Assembly: GCA_033296885.1 (NCBI GenBank)
Contig: MU863875.1
Coordinates: 558,001 to 622,000, forward strand
Source of the DNA: Triangularia verruculosa
Lineage: Eukaryota > Ascomycota > Sordariomycetes > Sordariales > Podosporaceae
Reading direction: 5' to 3'
DNA: 64,000 bases
Part shown: one piece after another, positions 20,535 to 32,125 of the stretch
Position numbering within the stretch: the stretch's first letter is position 1
Layout: each line of letters opens with the position of its first letter
The notes under the pieces: model-generated
What the model was told of the DNA's origin: nothing
What the model saw: only the letters and a program-made list of their open reading frames with translations
The model's database searches: none
Program-made: the position numbers and the translations under genes

Positions 20535-23500
20535 ATGGCGCCCACTGTCGCCGCTGCTCCAGTGGTGTCGGTCGCGACCAAGGTGAAACGTCCTGTACCT
20601 CCGGGGATACAAACAAACGGAGCAATAATCGCATCGCGCTCCTCACCATCACCATCCATGTCGGCCAAGCGTGCCCCCTCAACGGTCCGCCAACCCTCAA
20701 TACCCCCAACTGCTAATGGCGGGACTCCCTCGTCCGCCCGACCCCCAAACCGGTCTCGGCGAGAAGCTTCGGCACAGATACTGGGTAGGGGTCAGAGGAG
20801 TGCTGGGCTGAGATCGGCCAGTATCGTCCCGGACTCTGCGATATCCCCTACCCTCACAGAACCACCACCATATGGTACGCACAACGCGCTGTATACTCGT
20901 TATTGCTACTGTGCATGCTGACATGAATCCTAGTGGTGACCGACGACTATATCCTCAAGAAATATGCCGGGAACCCCCCCTCCCTCATCGTCCACTTATT
21001 CCAGACACATTGGCGGTTTGACCAACAGGAGGGCATGTTTCCATACAAATCGCCCATGAAAATATTTCTCGACCATGTTCGAGAGCGCACCGTCCCCAAC
21101 GAGCTGCTAAGCTATTTGGACCAGTGGGGTGTGCCATTCTATGAAGGATGCTTAATTGTGCAGGTTCACGACCACAAGACAGCTAGTCAGCAAGCCAAGG
21201 ACGTTGCCAGGCCGACCTCAGCTCCCACGAACTCGAAAGCTACGCCAACGCCTTTCTCGGTTCACAACTATAATCAATGTCTTACGCCGTCATCTTACGT
21301 TCCCTATCCAGAAGAAAATCTCAAGGCGAATGGAGTGACAGCCCCGGCAGGCGACTCGGAAAACCGACGGAAAACGGCCGAGGAAAAGGATAAGGAGAAT
21401 ATGCCGGCACCGAGTGCGCCCATAGATGGCCAGAAGAGCAAAGCGCCAGCCAAGCCCAAAATCATCACGGTTGTCCTCCATCCAACAGCGCACAGCTTAT
21501 ACACTGATCTTATGATCAAAGCAAGCACGTCTCGAGGATCCTCGGATGCCCGCGTTGATGGTGCCGTTCCTTCCCCAACACCTCACGCACCTGTGCCTCC
21601 CACCCCTACGGCTGGAAGCATGCCCCCTCCGGCCAAGAAGGTTAAACGAGAGAAGATGGAGCTGGACTCGAGCAATATCTACATTGCCGAGTCCCAGATT
21701 CTCCTGGCGACGACGGCGCCTCTGGACCTCGAACCCACCAAGAATGCCGAGGAAACAATAGCCAAGTTGGAGCAGCTTGCGCACCCGGATCACTCGCATA
21801 AACCGCCAGAACCCAAGACCCGCAAGAGAACTGTGGCTGAGATGGCCGCTGATGAAGCAGCAGCAGCCCAGCAAGAACGCTACATGCTTATTCTTGATGA
21901 GCGCGCATCATCCAAGATGGGTGGCGCTCAGACTGGAGGAAGTGGCGCAGATGGAGATGGTCAAGCGGCAGCTTCATCCTGGGAACCTAGGTTCGAGCGC
22001 TTCAAGGTCATTGAAAACATTCAGAAGGAACATGCTGCCAAGAAGGAGGCGGAGAAGCTCAAGAATGCAGAGAACGAGCGCAAGTTGCAGTTGGCAAAGC
22101 AACAGCAGGAACAGCAAGCGGCCGCCGTAATTGCTCAACAGGCGCAACAAGCTCAACAGGCGCAACAGGCGGAAGACAGGAGACGAAAGGAGCAGGCAGT
22201 ACTGCTCCAGAAGCAAGAGGCGCAAAGACGGATGCAGGCTGCACAGGCTCAACAAGCTCAGCAACAAGCAGCCCAGGCTCAAGCAGCTCAGATGGCTCAG
22301 GCTCAGCAGCAGGCCCAAGCCGTTGCCCAGCAGGCTGCGCAGGCTCAGGCGCAGGCTCATCAGCAGCAGCAAGCCCGGGTTCAACAAGCGCAGGCTCAGG
22401 CTCTGGCTCAGCAGCAGGCTGCCCAGCAGGCCCAGGCTGTTCAGCAACAGGCCCAGCAGAACCAGGGTATGCAAAATATGGGCACTCCAAATGCCCAGCA
22501 CAGTCCTATGGCCGGTGGCATGGGCAATGGCATGCCGGCCAGCATGGCATCCCAGGCCCAGGCGCGTTTCTCGCAGGTCTCGCAGCCTCAAGCCTCGTCC
22601 CCCATCATCCGTCAGAATACGCCCCAAGCGGCGTCGTCGCCCATGGTACAAGGAGTTCCAATGCAGCATTCAAATTCCAACATGGGCCAGGCCGCAAGCC
22701 CGGCACGGCCATCCTCTGTTGTTCAGAATCACCCCATGGCGGCCCCCATGGCACCCAGCATGTCGGCACGTGGAAGCCAGCAAAGTCATGCTGCTGGTAC
22801 TCCTAGGATGCACTCGGTAACTCCCAACATGGCGCAAGCCACACCGATGAGCCGGCCAATGGCGGTGCCAACGCCGCGGATGACCCAAGCCAGCCCGCCG
22901 CCAGGCATCATGACCCCTCAGGCCATGGGACAAGCGATGCTGATGAACGCGCAAGGCATGGCTGGTATACCCAACGTCAACATCCAGTCAACCGCTCAAC
23001 ATATAGCACAACAACAGCGCATAATGCAGCAACGGCAGCAGATGACGATGCAAAACGGCGGCGCCGTACCTCTAAACCAGATGCAGATGCAGCAACAGCA
23101 AGCAATGCTACAACGACAACTCCTGCTCCAGCAGCAGCAGCAGCAGCGTGGCCAAGTGATGCCAGGGAGCCAGGCTCTCGCAGCCAACTATGCTCAGCAG
23201 CTGAGTAACTTGCAGCAACAAGCACCGATTCAGATGTCGGCTCAACAACAGCGCCAAATGTTGATGGCTCAGCAAATGGCAGCCCAGGGGCAGAACCCTC
23301 ACATGATGGGGATGAACGGCATGACACCACAGCAGATGGCACAGATGCAACAGCTTCAGTTTCAGCAGATGCAACAACAGCAACTGCAGGCGCAGAGGGC
23401 ACAACAGCAGCAGCAACAGCAGCACCAGGGACAGCAGCAGATCAACCAACAGATGCAAATGAACGCCCTGTTGCAAAACCCCCAGATGCAGGCTTTGCTT

Positions 23501-23758
23501 CAACAGCCCCAGTTTCAGGGGCAGATCAATAACCACGCCTCGGCTCTGTTGACCAAGAGACTGCCCGAACTTGCCGCCCGCTACGGCGGAAACGCACAAG
23601 CCATTCCGCAGGAGGAGCTGCGACAATTCAAGATCAACTGCCAACAACAGGCGACTCGATTGGTTGCCAGCCAAGTGCAAAGGAGCATGCAGATTCAGCA
23701 AGCGCAACAGCAGGCCCAACAGGCAGCGATGCAGGGTATGATGCAACAGGGGATGTAG
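20535..23758 (+). CDS. spt20: SAGA complex structural subunit Spt20
   Basis: Two exons, 20535-20874 and 20934-23758, 1054 residues. The intron 20875-20933 has donor GTACGC and acceptor CCTAG, and a Val codon is split across it. The start sits in a good context (CAAAATGGC). Residues about 1-112 are Ser/Pro-rich. The Spt20 domain follows: VTDDYILKKYAGNPPSLIVH, FDQQEGMFPYKSPMKIFLDH, then PNELLSYLDQWGVPFYEGCL, extending to HPTAHSLYTDLMI and IYIAESQILLATTAPLDLEP. From about residue 380 to the end the protein is dominated by Gln, Ala and Met runs, probably disordered and suited to coactivator contacts. Spt20 holds the SAGA histone acetyltransferase together in the nucleus (family knowledge). Coding CAG/CAA repeats make length variation between strains likely. 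Confidence 0.92.
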
Positions 23759-24880
23759 AAGACGCAGGAGTTTTGACTTTTGAGGCGCTTTAAGAAGGGT
23801 GGAGAAGCATGCATGCTTGAATCAGATCACATTCCGAGGGGGATGGAGGCGGGCTCTGTTTTATGGAGTTTTTGGTGTTACCTGACGCGGTTTTCCAGCG
23901 CAGCATCGGAAACGCACTGCTGGCTCTAGTATTTTCTTATTTTCTTTTCGTATCATCTTCTCTTTTCAGCCGCTCAATGTTTTTAGGACGGCTGTACTAT
24001 ATATACCCTGGGTTCAATTGGGAAATTGGTTTTTGTTGCCGGTGTTGCTGTTGCCCACGGCCTCTAGTGCAAGGGTGAAGAAGGAAAGGTGCAGTGTGGC
24101 TGGCATGGTCAAAATGTTTATAACCTGTGTATTCTTTACAGCTTTCATTGGAAATGGGAGAGGCATGGGGAGAAATCAAGGGACAAGGAAAGGGATAGGG
24201 AGGGGAAATGGCTGTGTGAATTATGGGCATTTGTATGTATTGTCAAAACATGAATTTTATGCCCCTGCTACTTGTGGCTCTGTGTATTTTTTTCTTACCA
24301 TGATTGAAGAGACATTGCTGTCTTCAACCTAGTTATTGTAAGGGCACGAAGTGACTTTTGATGTTGATAGATAAGAGGCGAGGTTGAAGGATACACGTGA
24401 TGCGTCACGAGACGGAAATCAGCAGCTGATTAATCTGTCTCGGCAGCACGGACCAGGCTGTCGCGTCTTGGGCTATGACGGAATAGTTCTGGTGCCTCTT
24501 CCGCCTGTGTTGCAGAGAAGGCGTGCATCGGATCTGTTGTTCGTTATGATTTAGCTCCTGATCAGAGACGAAGAAGAAAGCTTTGGCCGCGAACATCATT
24601 TTCGTCGTTTACCTTGCACGCGCACACTATACTCACGCGGACTGGTTTTCAACTTTTTAGACTTTTTTTCTTTTGCTTTTAATCAGAACTTTTTGTTGAC
24701 GTTCTCTTTACCGTTCGAAACCAAACGAGCCGAGCCGGAACAACGGGGGAAGCAAAAACCAACTGCAGTGTCCCCGATTTTTCTTGTCTTGTGCCGCCGC
24801 TTTGGGAAACACAACACCACGACGACAACTCTTGAACAGACGAGCGCATAGGTTGCCTTTTTGACAGAACAGCCCCAAAA
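23759..24880. other. Intergenic region, spt20 3' side and atg27 promoter
   Basis: No gene found. A CACGTGATGCGTCACG cluster at 24394-24409 combines an E-box core with a CRE-like GCGTCAC, about 480 bp before the atg27 start. Confidence 0.5.
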
Positions 24881-26051
24881 ATGAAGTCCCCAAGATCGTG
24901 GCTCCCGCTGCTGTCCTCCTCGATGGTAGTGATGATAACAGCTTCCCCTGCCCCCGCCGCGGCGACGTTTGACTGCGAGAAGCTCCCCGTCGACGGACAC
25001 ACATACAACTTTAAGGATCTGGCGGGGCCGCATACCGTTGTCACGAGCGAGTTTCTTGCGCCGAGTTACCACAATACGACGTACACGCTTGATCTGTGCG
25101 GGCCGCTGAGACAAAATGGGGATGCGCCCAAGGAGGAGAGGTGTCCAGATGGGACGAGGGGTGAGTTTTTTGTCACATGAAGTTAAAGTTAAGGGGGGGT
25201 GCTAACGACAGGTTGGGATAGTATGCGCAATCAAACACAAATGGGACCCCAAAACCGACAAGGCCACCGTCGACCACTTCATCCCCATCGTGGTCGGCCG
25301 CGGGGACAAGCAGGCGAGTTTTGAGTGGGAGGCTAAGAGGTTACCCTCGGAGGAACCAAAAGATAGTAAGGACAAGGAGAAGGGCGGTGACGAGAAGAAG
25401 AAGAAGGAGGGGTTGAAGGTCACGCTCAAGGGGGGGAAGTATCAGGGTCGGCAACAGCAGACGGTGGTGGAGTTTAGGTGTTCGGCTCTCAAGGGGGATG
25501 AGGAGGAGTGGGATGCCAAGAAATTGGTCGAGTATGAGAGGGTGAAGAGGGAAGACAAGAATGAGGGGGATGAGTTCAGCACGCCGGAGAGGCAGTTGAA
25601 GAAGGAGGGGGCGGCGCTGATTTGGGAGGGGTATAAGTCGGATGGGGAGGTTGACACGTTGAGCTTGACGTGGCATACCAAGCTGGTGTGTGATAAGGCT
25701 GTGGGGGATGAGCCGGGCAAGGGGAAGGAGCCGGAGGATGGCAAGGAGGGTGAGAGTTCGCATTGGGGATTCTTTACTTGGTTTGTTGTTTTGTGAGTGG
25801 CCTTCCTTCGTCTCTTGATTTGGTGCGGATGAGAAACTAACCGGGATTCAAACAGGGTCTTCCTCGGCATCGCATCATACCTCATCTTTGGCTCGTGGCT
25901 CAACTACAACCGGTACGGCGCTCGCGGGTGGGACCTCCTCCCCCATGGCGACACCCTCAGAGACGTCCCATACCTGCTCAAGGACTGGACGAGGAGGGTA
26001 CTTAACACGGTACAAAGCAGCGGCAGCAGGGGGGGTTACTCGGCCGTGTAG
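24881..26051 (+). CDS. atg27: Autophagy-related protein 27 (Atg27)
   Basis: Three exons, 24881-25160, 25222-25792 and 25856-26051, 348 residues. Introns: 25161-25221 (GTGAGT...GATAG) and 25793-25855 (GTGAGT, branch ACTAAC, AACAG). The N-terminus has a signal peptide (LLSSSMVVMITASPAPAAA) followed by FDCEKLPVDGHTYNFKDLAG, typical of the Atg27 luminal mannose-6-phosphate-receptor-like domain, with paired Cys (C in LDLCGPL, RCPDG, VCAIKHKW, FRCSAL, LVCDKA). Intron 2 falls in the single membrane helix (FTWFVVL joined to VFLGIASYLIFGSW). The cytosolic tail includes NRYGARGWDLLPHGD and ends YSAV, the tyrosine sorting motif known from yeast Atg27. The protein cycles between Golgi, vacuole and endosome and supports Atg9 vesicle traffic (family knowledge). 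A Lys/Glu-rich insert after residue about 125 is unusual. Confidence 0.93.
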
Positions 26052-26808
26052 GAGCGGGGCAGTTACGTTGGACGGCAGGGGTATACTGTGGGCGGGGGAT
26101 GGGGAGGGAGTAGTTTGGAGCGGCTTTGAAGAGGATACCTGTAGACTTTCTTTTTTTTTCTGTGGAGTGGAGGCTGATCATGGGTTTCAATCAAGTTTAT
26201 ACATTGATGGTGTTTTTGGGTGGACAATGACATGGTGGGCGTTTTCATGATACTAATATCAATATGGTGGTGGTGGTGTGTGGGAATGATCGATGAGTAG
26301 AGTAAAGCAGTTTTTGTATCGATAAGTTGTATTGATTGCATTTTTATGATAGCGATTGATAACTTTTTGGCAATGACGTTTTTGTAGTATTGATAAGGAC
26401 CTTGACGGTTCGAGATGGGTTTAGGTTGTCTTAGTCAGGGGGGGGCGGATCACATGCCTCTCGGCCGTGCTGCCACCAGCCAGTCGGGCCCGCGTGATCG
26501 GATCCGGTTGCTTGTGTTTGAGTGAGTGGATGGGAAACGGAACATCCGGGATTCGCGGGGGACCGACTCAAGTTACATTCTTTTTCATTTCCTGTCTTCA
26601 GTTCCAGACTTGTGATATTTCCATAGAGTGGGTTGTAGACGCTGCAAAAGTTGTAATTGGTCGTCGCGTGTGTAAATCAAGCCGAGGTAAGTAAGCTCCC
26701 GGAACATGGTATCCTCCTCACATCTTTAATACTAACATTGTGTTTCTCTCAGTCTCATTCTCATTCTCATCTCACTACACACTATCACCACCAGAAAAAA
26801 ATCCGAAA
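26052..26808. other. Promoter and leader of the isomerase gene, with 5'UTR intron
   Basis: The leader contains a good intron at 26687-26752 (66 bp): donor GTAAGTAAG, branch ACTAAC, acceptor CTCTCAG, 56 bp before the ATG. Left part is the 3' region of atg27. No gene seen. Confidence 0.6.
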
Positions 26809-27633
26809 ATGGCAGGCAAAACCCTCTTCACCATCCCCATCCCGCCCCTAAACCAACACGTCGGGGGCTCCGTAACCGTGTCGGAACCCGCGCCAGCAGT
26901 CTACCTCCTGACGATCACCTCCCCCCCGGACAACCGCCTCACCACCGCCTCCTGCACCGCCATCCTCGACGCTTTGGACCTCATCGAATTCGGGGGTTTC
27001 ACCCCGGGTGTAGTCATCACCACCTCGGGCATACAAAAATTCTTCTCCAACGGCCTCGACCTCGAGCACGCAATAAGCACAAAAACTTTCATCCCGGGAG
27101 TTCTCTACAAGCTCTTCAACCGCTTCCTGACCTACCCCATGCCCACCATCGCGCTCCTCCCCGGCCACGCCTTCGCCGGCGGGCTCATGCTGGCCATGCA
27201 CCACGATTACCGGGTGATGAACCCCTCCAGGGGCTTCGCCTGCGTCAACGAGCTGGAATTCGGCGTCCCGCTCAAGGCTCCCATGAGCAGTATTTTCAGG
27301 CTTAAGCTCCCGGCCGCGACGTACCGGGACCTGGTGCTGGAGGCTAAGCGGTTCTCTGGAGAAGAAGCGGTCAGGGGCGGGTTGGTGGACCGAGTCGGGG
27401 GTTTGGAGGAGGTGCTGCAGCTCGTCAGGGAGAGGAAACTCACGGACAAGGCAAAGACGGGGATTTACGGGCTGCTCAAGACGGAGATGTACAGGGAGTC
27501 AGTTGCTTTCTTGACGCAGGCCGGGTATGACCGGGAGGAGGAGAAGGATAGGCTGATGATTGAGAATGAGGATAAGAGAAAGGGGGAGGCCGAGGCGAAA
27601 TTGGGTGCTATCAAGGAGAAGGCCAAGTTGTGA
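26809..27633 (+). CDS. Peroxisomal enoyl-CoA hydratase/isomerase family protein
   Basis: A single coding exon of 274 residues; the ATG at 26809 has AAAATGGC context. Crotonase fold: LTITSPPDNRLT near the N-terminus and two oxyanion-hole glycine stretches (KFFSNGLDL at 77-85 and GHAFAGGLMLAMHHDYR at 119-135). CVNELEFGVPL at 145-155 places Glu148 where Delta3,Delta2-enoyl-CoA isomerases carry the catalytic Glu (human ECI pattern NETQLG), with no sign of the second hydratase Glu. The last residues KAKL end in AKL, a PTS1-type peroxisomal targeting signal. The likely role is shifting double bonds during beta-oxidation of unsaturated fatty acids in peroxisomes (inference from family and targeting). 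It could instead be an uncharacterised crotonase. Confidence 0.88.
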   Translation: MAGKTLFTIPIPPLNQHVGGSVTVSEPAPAVYLLTITSPPDNRLTTASCTAILDALDLIEFGGFTPGVVITTSGIQKFFSNGLDLEHAISTKTFIPGVLYKLFNRFLTYPMPTIALLPGHAFAGGLMLAMHHDYRVMNPSRGFACVNELEFGVPLKAPMSSIFRLKLPAATYRDLVLEAKRFSGEEAVRGGLVDRVGGLEEVLQLVRERKLTDKAKTGIYGLLKTEMYRESVAFLTQAGYDREEEKDRLMIENEDKRKGEAEAKLGAIKEKAKL

Positions 27634-28103
27634 GTTGGTGAGAAAGGAAAGGCATGAGCGATGATTTTACAAAGATATTGTATTACTTTTTTTATTTTGT
27701 TTGTCTAACACTACAATCTACCTGCTAGCAAAGGTCGTTGTCATAGTAATTCATCATCAAATACAGAGAGAGAGAGAGAGAGGGAGATAAAACAAAAACC
27801 AACAGCAACCCCCAGTACATAGCAGAAATATCATCACACAATACCAAATAACAAAAGCGCCATCCCAATCTTTTCTGCGCTACAACAGATATAAAAAAAA
27901 ATCCAAAGTTGAGAATTTCAATAAGATAATAGTAATAATAAAAAACGCCAAGCAATGCAGGGTATGATAACATACAACGCCGTATAGTCCTCTCCCTGCC
28001 TTGCCTTTACCATTTACTTGCCCCCGTTAGAACGTAGAACGTAAAACTCGAAACAGGCGTGGTATACTCCCATCATCGTTTTTGTTGCTTGCTTCCTTCT
28101 TCT
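27634..28103. other. Convergent 3' region
   Basis: 470 bp between the stops of the isomerase gene (+) and kcs1 (-). AT-rich, with an AG-dinucleotide run at 27767-27783. No gene. Confidence 0.6.
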
Positions 28104-31100
28104 TTACTCACTGACAGTCCCCTCGTCCTCACAATGCTCGGGATATCCTATCACCTCCCCATGTCCTGACGAGATAAGTCCCATCTGCACCCTGGTATCT
28201 CGCTGAATCTTGAGGAAATACATCCTCAAGCTATGCAGCCCTCGCATGAACCCCCTATCCGGCTCTTCAGGATGCCGCGGTGGGCAAGCCTTATCCTCCA
28301 TCGGGTCATAAGGCGTGATGCAGTTCGCAAAGTCGGCAATCTTGAAGTCGATGTCCCTCTTGCTCTTCTTCTGTCTCCTGGGCGCCTCCTCTGTGTCCGT
28401 GGCAAAATCAGTTGTGGAGTCGTCAATGGCCGTGGTTTCATAGCCATTGCTGTTGTCCGCTGAGGTGTCCCCATCATAAAACATGAGCAGACTGGCCGCA
28501 TAGAAGCGGTATCCCTTCAACCGTCCCACAATCACCTCCAACTCGTCGAGCTTGCGGAGAACGGTAGGGATGTGTCGAAGAATGCTGGCTGGATCGACTC
28601 CGTCGTAAAGAAACCTGGTCAGCGCACCCTGGAACTCGCCTCCCTTCTTGAGGGTCCTTCCGTAGTACTTGTCCCTAAAAATATAGGTCTGCGTCTGGAC
28701 GTCCCAAACCTGCAGTCCGCAAACCCGAACACCCAGTGCACGAGATGTTGTCTTGGCACACTTGCCTTTTTGTGACTGCTGCTTCTTGGGGTTCGCATCC
28801 ACGCCGTATTGCCGCGTACCCATCTTCAGGTCCATGATGCAAGGCCTCTTCATCCCCGCCGTCAGATCCTCCAGCAACAAGAAGTACTCAACTCTGGAGT
28901 TGCTCTGCGTCTGAGCCTCCTTTGGGTTGATCGGCCGAGGAATCTTCTTAATCTCGGAAGTCGGACTGGGAAGCCCCGAAGTGGTTGCTGAGGCCACGGC
29001 CGAGACGAATGTGTTGGGATACTGGACCGCGCCGCCGCCATTGACAGTGGCCTCGACTGGCTGCTCTGCAGGAGGAGGCGGGGGGGCTGCCTTCTCGGGA
29101 GTCTTGGGGTCGGCTACAGCCTCATCACCGGGGCCCTTGTAAGCAGCCTCGTCCGCCTCTTCAAAATACTTCAAGTCGCCGCGGTCATCGCGCACGTCAT
29201 CCGGCTTCCGGCGCAGACCCGTCCCAGAATACCGGCGCTTCTTCTTAGATGCAGCGGGTGACGAGCCTACCAAAATTTCGGGCTCGGGAGCGCTGGTGCC
29301 AGTAACATCCTTGGGCGCGTCCTCGTCCTCTTCACCCTCCGCATCGCAAAACGTGTCAATATGACCGAGGTCACTCTGCGTCTGCGCCAAGCAGCTTCCG
29401 TTAAGCTTGCGCTCAGCAGCGTCTTTGGCTGCCTGGGCCCTCTTCTCGTGTGACTCTGCCAGACTCGGATCTGATCCCGTAGGCCGAAGTGACTGTGGAA
29501 GGGTTCGCCTCGGCATTGGTCGCTTGTGTCCCTTGCGGTGCCGGTGGATGGCAATTGGCTGCTTGAGGAAAGCGTCATTGAAGACCTCGTTACGGAGTCT
29601 CTTGTTCACCGTGGTGGCGCCCCAGCTGTTGGCGTGCCGGTCTGAAAGACTGGGCCGTGTCAGCACAGTCTTAGAGGGAGTCACAGGAGCATCTTGCGGC
29701 GCCGTTCCCGATGACGGAAGCGTTGCTGCTGATGAGCTTCTGAATCTGCCACTCAAGCTCGGCAGACTCGGGAGCGACGGCTGGAGGAGACTGCGAGGCA
29801 GGATGTGTTGGTTGTCGACAAACGTCACTGTGGGAATCTGCCCCTGGTTGTTCTGCAGCGATTGGCTGATGATTCTTGGGCGATCGGTAGGAGGCTCGGC
29901 TTCAAGAGAAGCGCGGCTTGCCCCATTCGCCTTCAAGTCGGCATCAGTGCGATGGCGGTCCAGAGTTGCATGCTCGTCCCTCTTCATAGTTGACTTGCGA
30001 CGAGATTGCTTCTGGAACGTGACATTCAGCACGCCAATGTACCTAAAAACACACATGTTAGCCAAAAAATCATGGGTATCTCGACCAGGGGAGAAACATA
30101 CCTTGGTAAAAAGGCAAGGAGATCGCGATGGTGATGCTCAATCTTTTCGTAGAACTCATTTTCTCTGTTGTTCAGCTGCTTGCAAACAGCTCTCTTCGAG
30201 AACCTCCACAAAGTGGTATGTCCACCGACTTGATGCTTGTAGGGAATCAATTCAATGGCCTCCAGCGGCTGCCTGGGCTCCAATTGATGGTCATGAACGA
30301 CTTCTTCATGATACTTGGAGACTGGGCGGGACGGCTTGGCAGATACAAGTCCGCTTTCTTCAGCAGCCACTGGGCCAGCAGGTTGAGTGGTGTCTAGTTC
30401 TGGTGCTACAGAGCTTTGGGTAGTTTCAGGTCTAAGTTTTCTGTCAACTATTTCCACCCCATTCGCGTCAACTTCTGGCTCATCAGCTTTGACAAGCCAC
30501 GTACGGAAGTCGTCATGTCGGGACTGCGTCCGTGTAGGCACAGTCCTGGGAGGCGCACCAGGCACTGGAATATGCTCTGCTGGCGACTCGGGTGCTTGAT
30601 GCGGGACAAACACGGCTGACGAGATCTTTTCCTCCCCGGACTCGTCACCCTCATCAACCGCACTATCTCCACCCCCGGTACTAGCATCCGACTTCCGCCG
30701 CTGCTCCAACCCAGGACTAGGCCCAGCTGGCTCCAAATGTTGTCGATCCTGAACTGCGGGCTCGCAAATAGACAGCGCTGGCTTTACCGGGCTGACGTGA
30801 TCTGAAGATTCGGTATGCTTGTCGACAAAGTAATCTTCGGGCGACTCTTTGACAGTCTCGACGGCAACAGGGGTTCGCAGGCCGGCTGGGATGGTCTTGG
30901 CCCGCGGCGGTCCTCCGACTGCTGGGGCCTTTTCATCAAGATTACGAGCTTTGTCTTTGTTGATATCGCTCTCTTTGAGCTGACCTTCACCTTCGTGCTT
31001 CACATCCACTGTGGCCAGGGCCTTCTCTCGATGGGTAGAGGGCCGTGTTTCTTTCCGCTTCACTTTCTCCTCAGGGAGACCTTCTTTGAAGAAACGCAGA

Positions 31101-32125
31101 CTGTGGCTGGCCTTTCGGCTGCGAGCGTTCGGCTCGTGTCCTGCCAGAGCATGAGTAATGGACTTTTCAACCTGGCCATCCCCATCGCTGTCAAGCTCCC
31201 CCGTTCCGATGGACCATGCTTTCTCCGGCCCCAAAGACACTATGTGCTCCGTCTTCCAGGCCCGCAGGGCCGGTCGATCTTCGATTGCAGTGTTCTCATC
31301 GGCATATCCATCATGCATGGCCGTAGGCGAGTCGGTGAAGAGCGCATGGCCGCCGGGTGCGTCAGCGGCAAAGCTGTTGGCCCGATTGGAGAGCCGATTC
31401 TTCAAGTCGCCACCTCGATCCTTGGTCTTGGCCAAGAACTCGCGATGACCGTTAAGCATCGAGTTGACCTCGCCGAGATCGATATCAAGCCTGCCAAATG
31501 CAGGCGGCGCCACCGTGGTGGCCACTGAAGTCAAGGAAGGCATCGTGGGCTTTCGGGGAGAGACACGTTGTGCTAGAACATCGCCTTCACCGTGCGGCAT
31601 GCCATGACGGGGATCTCGGGGTTTGACGTCACGGTTCGAGGGAGGGTGGTGTGAGGTGTCGACAGCAGACTGGCTGGCGGCGGAGGAATCTATATGCTGC
31701 GATGAGGAATGGCGAGGGATGCCACGGGCTGTCGCGAGGGCTTGGGTCAGCAGGGAGGGGCCCTGTGGTCTTTGTAGAGCGGCAGGACCCCGGGCATATT
31801 TAATCTGATCTGCATGGGTGGTGCCGTGCTGCGGTGCTGGTGTTGCTGGTGGTGGTACCGTCGAGGAGGTTGCTTCTTCTTGTGTTGCGGGAGGACCGGG
31901 GGCCGGACCGGGTGCAGGTGGAGGGGGGGCGTCGGTATTAATAGAGTCGAGGCCGGGGGGAGGCGCAGACAAGAGGACGGGAGGGAGAGGGGGAGCAGGA
32001 GGGATGACGGGCGGCGGGGGAGGAGGTGAAGAAGTAGCAGTCGAGCAATCGGTACCGGCAGCCCGTTCGGGACTCACCAGGGCAGCAGATGCGGCATTTT
32101 CGGGTGGACAGGGCGAGTTGGACAT
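28104..32125 (-). CDS. kcs1: Inositol hexakisphosphate kinase (Kcs1)
   Basis: Exons 32125-30102 and 30042-28104, about 1320 residues. The intron 30043-30101 has donor GTATGT, branch GCTAAC and acceptor TTTAG. It falls inside the first conserved block, joining LLAFLPR to YIGVLNV. The inositol-polyphosphate-kinase signature PxxxDxKxG is PCIMDLKMG near residue 1075. It is followed by CGLQVWDVQTQTYIFRDKYYG, then SLLMFYDGD and KIADFANCITP (the DFA metal-binding block). The N-terminal 600 residues are Pro/Ser-rich and disordered, with Pro8 and Pro6 runs; a further insertion separates YIGVLNV from the signature, as in other fungal Kcs1 proteins. It makes diphosphoinositol pyrophosphates that signal phosphate and energy status (family knowledge). 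The frame remains open up to 32575, so starts at 32233 or 32575 would add up to 150 residues; no start has a strong context. Confidence 0.9.

Noticed and set aside
22059..22490. Frames on - strand rich in Pro/Glu/Ala
   Set aside because: Shadow of the Gln repeat in spt20.
29407..30423. 338-codon frame on + strand
   Set aside because: Antisense to kcs1, crossing its intron; no recognisable protein.
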